A DNA stretch of 8,200 nucleotides from positions 1-8,200 of the forward strand of contig JBNJDW010000075.1 of NCBI GenBank assembly GCA_051745265.1, written 5' to 3'. Positions 1 to 4,215 of the stretch are shown here, one piece after another (positions within the stretch are counted from its first letter, which is position 1; every line of letters starts with the position of its first letter). Below the pieces are notes generated by a model that did not search any database, was not told the DNA's origin, and was given only the letters and a program-made list of their open reading frames with translations. Made by a program: the position numbers and the translations under genes. This stretch comes from JBNJDW01 sp051745265 (GTDB taxonomy: Bacteria; Pseudomonadota; Alphaproteobacteria; Micavibrionales; CSBR16-224).

Positions 1-1
1 T

Positions 2-523
2 GGCCGAAGCGGCGTTTCTCTTATTGATAAATGGCGGCGGCTGGCCGACCGCGAAGGATTAATTCTAATCGGTCCGGATTCACACGGCCGCGGCTGGCGT
101 CTTGGGGATGATCCCGACTGGGTGGTACAGGCAACATTATATAATGCGGCCAAAAAGCACCCGATTGATACCAGACGGATTTATCTGTTCGGGCATTCCG
201 GCGGCGGTATGTATGGCAGCTATCTGATGTTAAAGCGGCCAAAGCTTTTTGCCGCTGGCGCATTCCATGCCGGTTGCCTGCCTAATCCGTCTTATTACGG
301 GGATTCGGTAAAGCTGCCGCGCACGCCGCCGGCCTTGTTCATTCTGGGCGATGGCGACGGTCTTTACGGATCCGATCTGGTCCAGAACACGGCGGAGGCT
401 TTTGCCCGCCATGGCCACCAAACCGAAATCCAGATTGTCGAAGGCCATGATCACTGGTATTACGATATTGCGACCTTTATAAATGCGCAGGCCTGGCAGT
501 TTCTAAAACCGCATCAGTTTTAG
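2..523 (+). CDS. Alpha/beta-hydrolase esterase (PHB-depolymerase/feruloyl-esterase-like), 5' end missing
   Basis: The reading frame is open from the first bases of the window, so this is the C-terminal 173 residues of a longer protein; the real start and any signal peptide lie outside. The nucleophile elbow G-H-S-G-G-G is encoded at 191-208, with the serine codon at 197-199. It is preceded by a beta-strand (RRIYLF), as is usual for alpha/beta hydrolases. Further on, LFILGDGDGLYGSD looks like the strand and loop carrying the acidic residue, and EGHDHWYYD near the end supplies the catalytic histidine (codon 446-448 or 452-454). The region before the serine (LADREGLILIGPDSHGRGW) resembles the single-domain esterases grouped with poly(3-hydroxybutyrate) depolymerases and feruloyl esterases, such as the LpqC type. 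The natural substrate cannot be deduced. The stop codon TAG at 521-523 overlaps the end of the convergent lipB gene, so no terminator fits between them. The fold is clear; the subfamily is an inference. Confidence 0.85.
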   Translation, partial: GRSGVSLIDKWRRLADREGLILIGPDSHGRGWRLGDDPDWVVQATLYNAAKKHPIDTRRIYLFGHSGGGMYGSYLMLKRPKLFAAGAFHAGCLPNPSYYGDSVKLPRTPPALFILGDGDGLYGSDLVQNTAEAFARHGHQTEIQIVEGHDHWYYDIATFINAQAWQFLKPHQF

Positions 524-1221
524 ACAACGGTGCCGAAAATCCGCTCGAAGTTTTCGCGCAGGGATTCATCAAGCTCGGCCATGGAAACGCCTTTATCCAG
601 CGCCGCGATCGAGGTCACACCGTGATCGCTGACACCGCAAGGCACGATACCGTTATAATGCTCGAGATTGGGATGCAGGTTAATGGCCACACCGTGGAAA
701 CTAACCCATTTTTGAACCCGGACACCAATGGCGGCGATTTTGGCCTCTGTCCCCGCCGGTTTGCCGAACGGTTCCAGATCAACCCAGATACCAACGCGGC
801 CTTCGCGGCGCTCGCCTTTGATATTGAAAACGCGCAGGCTGTCGATGACCCATTGTTCCAGATTATACACATATTTGCGCAGATCCGGGCCGCGTTTTTG
901 CAGATCGAGCATCACATAAGCCACCCGTTGTCCGGGGCCGTGATAGGTGTACTGACCGCCCCGGCCTGTATTAAAGACGGGGAAACGGTTATCCAGCAAA
1001 TCCTTGGGATCCGCGCTGGTGCCTGCTGTATAAACGGGGGGATGTTCCAGCATCCAGACCATTTCAGAGACATTGCGTTCGCGGATACTGCGGGTTCTGG
1101 CCTCCATAAACGCCAAAGCCCGCTCATACGGAACGGGCCTTTCTTCTATTTTCCATTCAAAGAATTCTGCGCTGTCCGCGCCGAAGGGATGGGGTTCAAC
1201 CGCTTGCTTGATTTCGAACAT
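520..1221 (-). CDS. lipB: Octanoyl-[acyl-carrier-protein]:protein N-octanoyltransferase LipB
   Basis: LipB moves the octanoyl group from octanoyl-ACP to a specific lysine of lipoyl domains (pyruvate and 2-oxoglutarate dehydrogenase E2, glycine cleavage H protein). It is the first step of endogenous lipoate assembly, before LipA inserts sulfur, and it acts in the cytoplasm. The 233-residue protein has the family signature GRGGQYTYHGPGQ at 86-98, the substrate-pocket motif KIAAIG with catalytic lysine 161, SFHGVAINL at 174-182, and the catalytic cysteine 195 in GIVPCG. These correspond to the Lys/Cys acyltransferase dyad of the family. Length is normal for alphaproteobacterial LipB. The start is chosen because it is preceded by AAGAGG, seven bases upstream on the minus strand (plus-strand 1229-1234). 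The TAA stop overlaps the last four bases of the convergent esterase gene. lipA is not in the window. I saw no convincing promoter upstream. Confidence 0.97.
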   Translation of the reverse strand: MFEIKQAVEPHPFGADSAEFFEWKIEERPVPYERALAFMEARTRSIRERNVSEMVWMLEHPPVYTAGTSADPKDLLDNRFPVFNTGRGGQYTYHGPGQRVAYVMLDLQKRGPDLRKYVYNLEQWVIDSLRVFNIKGERREGRVGIWVDLEPFGKPAGTEAKIAAIGVRVQKWVSFHGVAINLHPNLEHYNGIVPCGVSDHGVTSIAALDKGVSMAELDESLRENFERIFGTVV

Positions 1222-1449
1222 TCACTTACCTCTTGACGTTGAGATTGGGTAATGTTTACACCGGAAAGATCGAAAAAGAAAGCAAAACCTACACTAACCC
1301 CCCAATTTTAAAAGATAATTTCAGGATTATGGGATATTACATCTTTATGGTATTTTATTATGTTTAAAGCAATCCGATTGTGCAAATCGCTATCCAAGGA
1401 CCTGATAAAATTTTCTATTTTTCCGATGCAGAGAATTTATCTGAAAACC

Positions 1450-1478
1450 TTGCCTTTCGCTTTAAAGCTTGGTATATC
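1450..1478 (+). promoter_or_regulatory. Candidate sigma70-type promoter for tRNA-Leu
   Basis: A -35-like TTGCCT at 1450-1455 and a -10-like TATATC at 1473-1478 are separated by exactly 17 bases; each matches the consensus at four of six positions. Transcription would begin near 1485, giving a leader of roughly 34 bases before the mature tRNA 5' end. That leader would contain the inverted repeat at 1496-1518. The assignment rests on spacing and position only. Confidence 0.4.
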
Positions 1479-1495
1479 ATTTGCTGACCTCAGGA

Positions 1496-1518
1496 ATTCG
1501 GCAAAGTCTTTACCGAAT
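1496..1518. repeat. 23-base near-perfect inverted repeat in the tRNA-Leu leader
   Basis: The arms ATTCGG (1496-1501) and CCGAAT (1513-1518) pair perfectly. The inner segments AAAG (1503-1506) and CTTT (1508-1511) are also complementary, leaving only the 1502/1512 pair and the central base 1507 unmatched. The element ends at 1518 and the mature tRNA begins at 1519. In RNA it could fold as a hairpin just 5' of the RNase P cleavage site; in DNA it could be a dimer binding site. The symmetry is seen directly; any function is inference. Confidence 0.6.
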
Positions 1519-1606
1519 GCGGCCGTGGCGGAATTGGTAGACGCGCAGCGTTGAGGTCGCTGTGGGAGATAATCCCGTGGAGGTTCAAGTCCTCTCGGCC
1601 GCACCA
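1519..1606 (+). tRNA. tRNA-Leu, anticodon GAG, CCA encoded
   Basis: A complete class II tRNA cloverleaf can be drawn. The acceptor stem GCGGCCG (1519-1525) pairs perfectly with CGGCCGC (1596-1602), followed by discriminator A and an encoded CCA (1604-1606). The D-arm carries the AATTGGTAGA loop. The anticodon stem CAGCG/CGCTG (1546-1550 with 1558-1562) encloses the loop TTGAGGT, giving anticodon GAG at 1553-1555, which reads CUC and CUU leucine codons. The long variable arm has a GGGA/TCCC stem (1564-1567 with 1573-1576), as expected for tRNA-Leu. The T-arm has loop TTCAAGT (1584-1590) with a five-pair stem including one G-U. The T-rich stretch just downstream has no hairpin, so termination is unclear. 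Confidence 0.97.
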
Positions 1607-1693
1607 TTTATTTTTACCTTCAACATATTTTGCACGCCCAACACGTCTGTTCTGTGTGAGCCGTTTTTCAGCCTTTCCATATTCGCTAATTAT

Positions 1694-1722
1694 TTGACAT
1701 ATTACATAATATCGCTTATTCT
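1694..1722 (+). promoter_or_regulatory. Candidate sigma70-type promoter for the ankyrin gene
   Basis: A perfect TTGACA at 1694-1699 is followed after 17 bases by TATTCT at 1717-1722 (four of six consensus positions). The predicted start of transcription near 1729 leaves a leader of about 20 bases that contains the Shine-Dalgarno AAGGA (1736-1740), eight bases before the ATG at 1749. This suggests the ankyrin gene is its own transcription unit rather than read-through from the tRNA. Confidence 0.6.
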
Positions 1723-1748
1723 GTTTTTCTCTTTAAAGGAAACTGAAG

Positions 1749-4004
1749 ATGGCCAAAGAAAAACCCGAACATATCCGCGCGGCGTTGCAGGTTTTAGACG
1801 ATCTGCGGACCAGCGCGCCGGAACAGGAGGCCGAGTTTCGGCAGATCCTGCCGGTATTCGCGGCCAAGGCCGCGCAAGCGGGTGAAACTGTTACGGAAGA
1901 ATTTTTGCAAGAGCATCTGGCCCAAGGCGCAGACCATTTGCAGGATTTTATCAAAACCCTGCAAAAAAAACCGGCTAAAGAAGAATCAGCCCTCGAACAG
2001 TATGAGAAGATTAAAGCCGAACTGCCGATTGACTTAAAAGACTTAGATCTAGCGTTAGTGATGGCCATTCTAAATGGTCGTCTTGATATCGTCAAAGATT
2101 GCATTGAACACGGGGCCAATGTTGAGGATTTCAGCGGCCCTTGGCTAATGGTGGCGGCCGAAAGCGGTCATCTTGACATTGTTAAGTACTGCCTTGAACT
2201 GGCTGGCGACACACAGGAGAATAATGAATTGATTCTGGAGACGGCCGCAGACAATGGTCACCTTCATATTGTTAAATATGGCTTTGAAAAAGGCTATGAC
2301 AGCGCGTCCGAGAAGACGACTGTGCTGACCATCGCCGCCGCGCACAATCAGCTCAACGTGGTTCAATACTGTATTGAACACCGTGGCTGTGATACCCCGT
2401 CAGACAAAAACACAGCACTCCACTATGCCGCAGAAAACGGCCATTTTGATATCGTTAAATACTGCATTGCTCAGGGTGGTGATATAGAGCGGTTCAAATA
2501 CAGGTTACTGGATCTGGCCGCCAGCGCCGGTCATCTTGATATCATCGAAGACTGTATTAAAAAAGGCGCGCATATCAATACAGAAGAGGGTACTACACTG
2601 CGCCGGGCCGCCCAAAATGGTCACCTTCATATTGTTAAATATGTCTTTGAACAGGACGGCGACCTTCAAAACCTGCAAAACGCCCTGAACAAAGCAGCAT
2701 ACTGCGATCATCTTGATATGGTCAAATACTGCGTTGCACAGGGCGCGGATCTTAGGGCAGCAACTGGAGCTGGGGATGAGAAAGACCAGGCGCTGCGTAT
2801 TGCGGTCGCACATAACGCTTATAAAGTGGTTAAATATTGTCTTGAACAGGGCTGTGATCTCAATAATGTCGCTGGGCCTCAGAGTCCTGAGGACGTCCTC
2901 AACTGTTTAGATCTATATAACTGTTTAGATCTATATAATCGCTGGGTACAAAAACACGGCACCTGCCCGGGAGGTCTGATATATAAAAGCCCGCATTACT
3001 TCAAAGCCACTGTGTTCACGGATATCCTCCATATGTTGTCACAAGAAAAATGCAGTAATATGATCATCAATCACTATGCCTATAATGCCGCCGGCTTGTT
3101 CGGCAGCACCAAGCGGGTTTTAACTTATCTTGAAAAATGGGGCGAATACAGCAGGCAACCGCTGCATGATATTATTCACAACATCGATCTGCCGCAAGAA
3201 GGACGTTTTAATAACACCGCCTGGGCAGATGCGGTGTTGAAACACGGTCCCAAAATGGCCCGTCTGGTTAAGTTTGCCGATAAACTGCCCGAACCCCTTA
3301 AAAATAACGATGGCAGCTGGAGCTATTTAAAAACCCGGCAGGAAATTGCCAAATTCGCCTATCCAGATGGCGCGCTTAACCCGGAACTGGCATCGATTTG
3401 TCTTCAGCATGCCTGGAATAATAAGGGTTTTAAAAAGGCTCTCAAACATATTGAAGAATATCAGCAAACATATGCCGCCAATGATAACCAAAAACCAAAA
3501 GAACATATTCCAGATATTGAAATTGATGGCACCGCATTTAATAAAGACGGCTACCGGTTTTACAAATTACCAGACGGCGATCTCCGCGGTTTGTTTCTGG
3601 GTGAGATGACCAATTGCTGTCAGCATCTGGCCGGACAAGGTGCAGACTGCGCCAGTCACGGTTTCCTTAGTAAACATAGCGGGTTTTATGTCGTCGAAGA
3701 TAAAGAAACGGGCGATATAGTTGCACAAAGCTGGGCCTGGCGCGGTAAAGACAAAGCTTTGGTTCTGGACAGTCTGGAAAGCCTCAGCGGTCACTTTAAC
3801 GCCACGCAATGGCAAAAGCTGGCTAAAAAACTGGCTGAGAAAATTGCCGAAAATACGACAGATATCACCGCGCTTCATATCGGCACGGACGGGGCCACGC
3901 CAAAGCTTGGTTTTAAGAAAGCCGCCGTGCCATCCAAACCTAAAGAATACAATAAGTATCGCGACAGCGCGCGGCAATATCAGGTCTGGAAACGACCCGG
4001 CTGA
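1749..4004 (+). CDS. Ankyrin-repeat protein with uncharacterised C-terminal TxCCQ/AQSWAW domain
   Basis: This 751-residue protein has three visible parts. Residues 1-98 are charged and helical. Residues about 99-375 hold nine ankyrin repeats of roughly 30 residues, with cores such as ALHYAAENGHFDIVKYCIAQGGDI. Ankyrin repeats bind other proteins, so a partner-binding role is expected. Residues about 376-585 are helix-rich and unrecognised, with a duplicated NCLDLY at 385-396. Residues about 590-750 form a separate domain with YRFYKLP (602-608), LGEMTNCCQHL (617-627), CASHGF (634-639), GFYVVED (645-651), AQSWAWR (659-665), LVLDSLES (671-678) and a late LGF (720-722). Its strand/helix order suggests a GNAT-like acyltransferase fold, but that is inference. 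From memory, similar T-x-CCQ...GFYV...DS-x-E spacing occurs in uncharacterised Legionella-type proteins. No signal peptide or membrane segment is seen. The start is supported by AAGGA eight bases upstream. The DNA is AT-richer than its neighbours, so acquisition is possible. An effector-like or regulatory role is plausible but unproven. Confidence 0.9.
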   Translation: MAKEKPEHIRAALQVLDDLRTSAPEQEAEFRQILPVFAAKAAQAGETVTEEFLQEHLAQGADHLQDFIKTLQKKPAKEESALEQYEKIKAELPIDLKDLDLALVMAILNGRLDIVKDCIEHGANVEDFSGPWLMVAAESGHLDIVKYCLELAGDTQENNELILETAADNGHLHIVKYGFEKGYDSASEKTTVLTIAAAHNQLNVVQYCIEHRGCDTPSDKNTALHYAAENGHFDIVKYCIAQGGDIERFKYRLLDLAASAGHLDIIEDCIKKGAHINTEEGTTLRRAAQNGHLHIVKYVFEQDGDLQNLQNALNKAAYCDHLDMVKYCVAQGADLRAATGAGDEKDQALRIAVAHNAYKVVKYCLEQGCDLNNVAGPQSPEDVLNCLDLYNCLDLYNRWVQKHGTCPGGLIYKSPHYFKATVFTDILHMLSQEKCSNMIINHYAYNAAGLFGSTKRVLTYLEKWGEYSRQPLHDIIHNIDLPQEGRFNNTAWADAVLKHGPKMARLVKFADKLPEPLKNNDGSWSYLKTRQEIAKFAYPDGALNPELASICLQHAWNNKGFKKALKHIEEYQQTYAANDNQKPKEHIPDIEIDGTAFNKDGYRFYKLPDGDLRGLFLGEMTNCCQHLAGQGADCASHGFLSKHSGFYVVEDKETGDIVAQSWAWRGKDKALVLDSLESLSGHFNATQWQKLAKKLAEKIAENTTDITALHIGTDGATPKLGFKKAAVPSKPKEYNKYRDSARQYQVWKRPG
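2043..2873 (+). repeat. Nine ankyrin-repeat units within the coding sequence
   Basis: Nine units, residues about 99-375, share the core [GH]-x-L-x-I-V-K-Y-C. The cysteine position falls at residues 118, 148, 178, 208, 239, 269, 299, 328 and 364, a step of about 30 except for a 36-residue last step. Seven of the nine are cysteine; repeats 3 and 7 have Gly178 and Val299 instead. Synonymous codons differ widely between most units, so the array is old, except for a 28-base exact match between repeats 3 and 7 (2253-2280 and 2616-2643). Confidence 0.9.
2901..2936 (+). repeat. Perfect in-frame tandem duplication of an 18-base unit
   Basis: The unit AACTGTTTAGATCTATAT occurs twice without mismatch (2901-2918 and 2919-2936). 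It is in phase with the ankyrin gene and encodes NCLDLY twice. It lies just after the last ankyrin repeat. Exact identity suggests a recent event, such as replication slippage. Confidence 0.95.
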
Positions 4005-4215
4005 ACCACCCCGCCACCGTCCGGCGCGGTAAAAACCCCTCCCAAATTTTAAAATCCAGGCTTTCTTTATCGTCATTCTTTACAAAGGGCGCGTTTTATT
4101 CGATATTGACCTGCATTGAAAAGCATTCTGCCGATAAGGAACAGCTGTTCTTTATGCGCTTTCATGCTAATCTGGCGACCAGAAAAAATTTGTTTCATTC
4201 AGGAGCTGTAAATCC
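4005..4215. other. Intergenic region before the malic enzyme gene
   Basis: No supportable gene lies in these 211 bases. The left part has G+C-rich sequence, then AAAAA and a short AT palindrome ATTTTAAAAT. I found no hairpin followed by a T-run that would serve as a terminator for the ankyrin gene. A candidate promoter lies at 4079-4107, and the Shine-Dalgarno of the malic enzyme gene is at the right edge. Confidence 0.6.
4079..4107 (+). promoter_or_regulatory. Candidate promoter for the malic enzyme gene
   Basis: TTTACA (4079-4084, five of six consensus positions) and GATATT (4102-4107, four of six) are separated by 17 bases. The leader to the ATG at 4216 would be about 100 bases. A TTGACC at 4106-4111 lacks a well-spaced -10 partner, so it is the weaker alternative. 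Confidence 0.3.

Larger units (their letters stand above)
1222..1518. other. AT-rich intergenic region between lipB and tRNA-Leu
   Basis: This stretch of 297 bases must contain the promoter for lipB (leftward) and for the tRNA (rightward). I see no supportable protein gene. An open frame running rightward from 1360 ends in the residues AVAELVDAQR, which is the tRNA gene read as protein, so it is not a gene. Visible elements are the lipB ribosome-binding site at its left edge, a run of six C followed by AATTTTAAAA at 1298-1313, a candidate tRNA promoter at 1450-1478, and an inverted repeat at 1496-1518. Confidence 0.7.

Noticed and set aside
622..1236. A 204-codon open frame on the plus strand opposite lipB
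   Set aside because: lipB on the other strand has all catalytic motifs; this frame is the antisense shadow with no recognisable protein features.
1298..1313. C-run plus AATTTTAAAA, similar to CCCAAATTTTAAAA at 4041-4054
   Set aside because: Both are low-complexity intergenic AT palindromes; two short copies are not enough to claim a shared regulatory motif.
1360..1554. A 64-codon rightward open frame upstream of and into the tRNA
   Set aside because: Its last residues (AVAELVDAQR) are the tRNA-Leu sequence read as protein, and no ribosome-binding site was evident in front of it.
4016..4030. ACCG...CGGT inverted repeat after the ankyrin stop as a terminator
   Set aside because: The stem is only four pairs with a seven-base loop and is followed by A residues, not T, on the plus strand; on the minus strand no T-run follows it either.
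1607..4215. Search for a duplicated tRNA-Leu 3' end (attR) downstream of the tRNA
   Set aside because: Only short matches such as CGGCCG occur, and none extends into the T-arm sequence, so no attachment site is supported.
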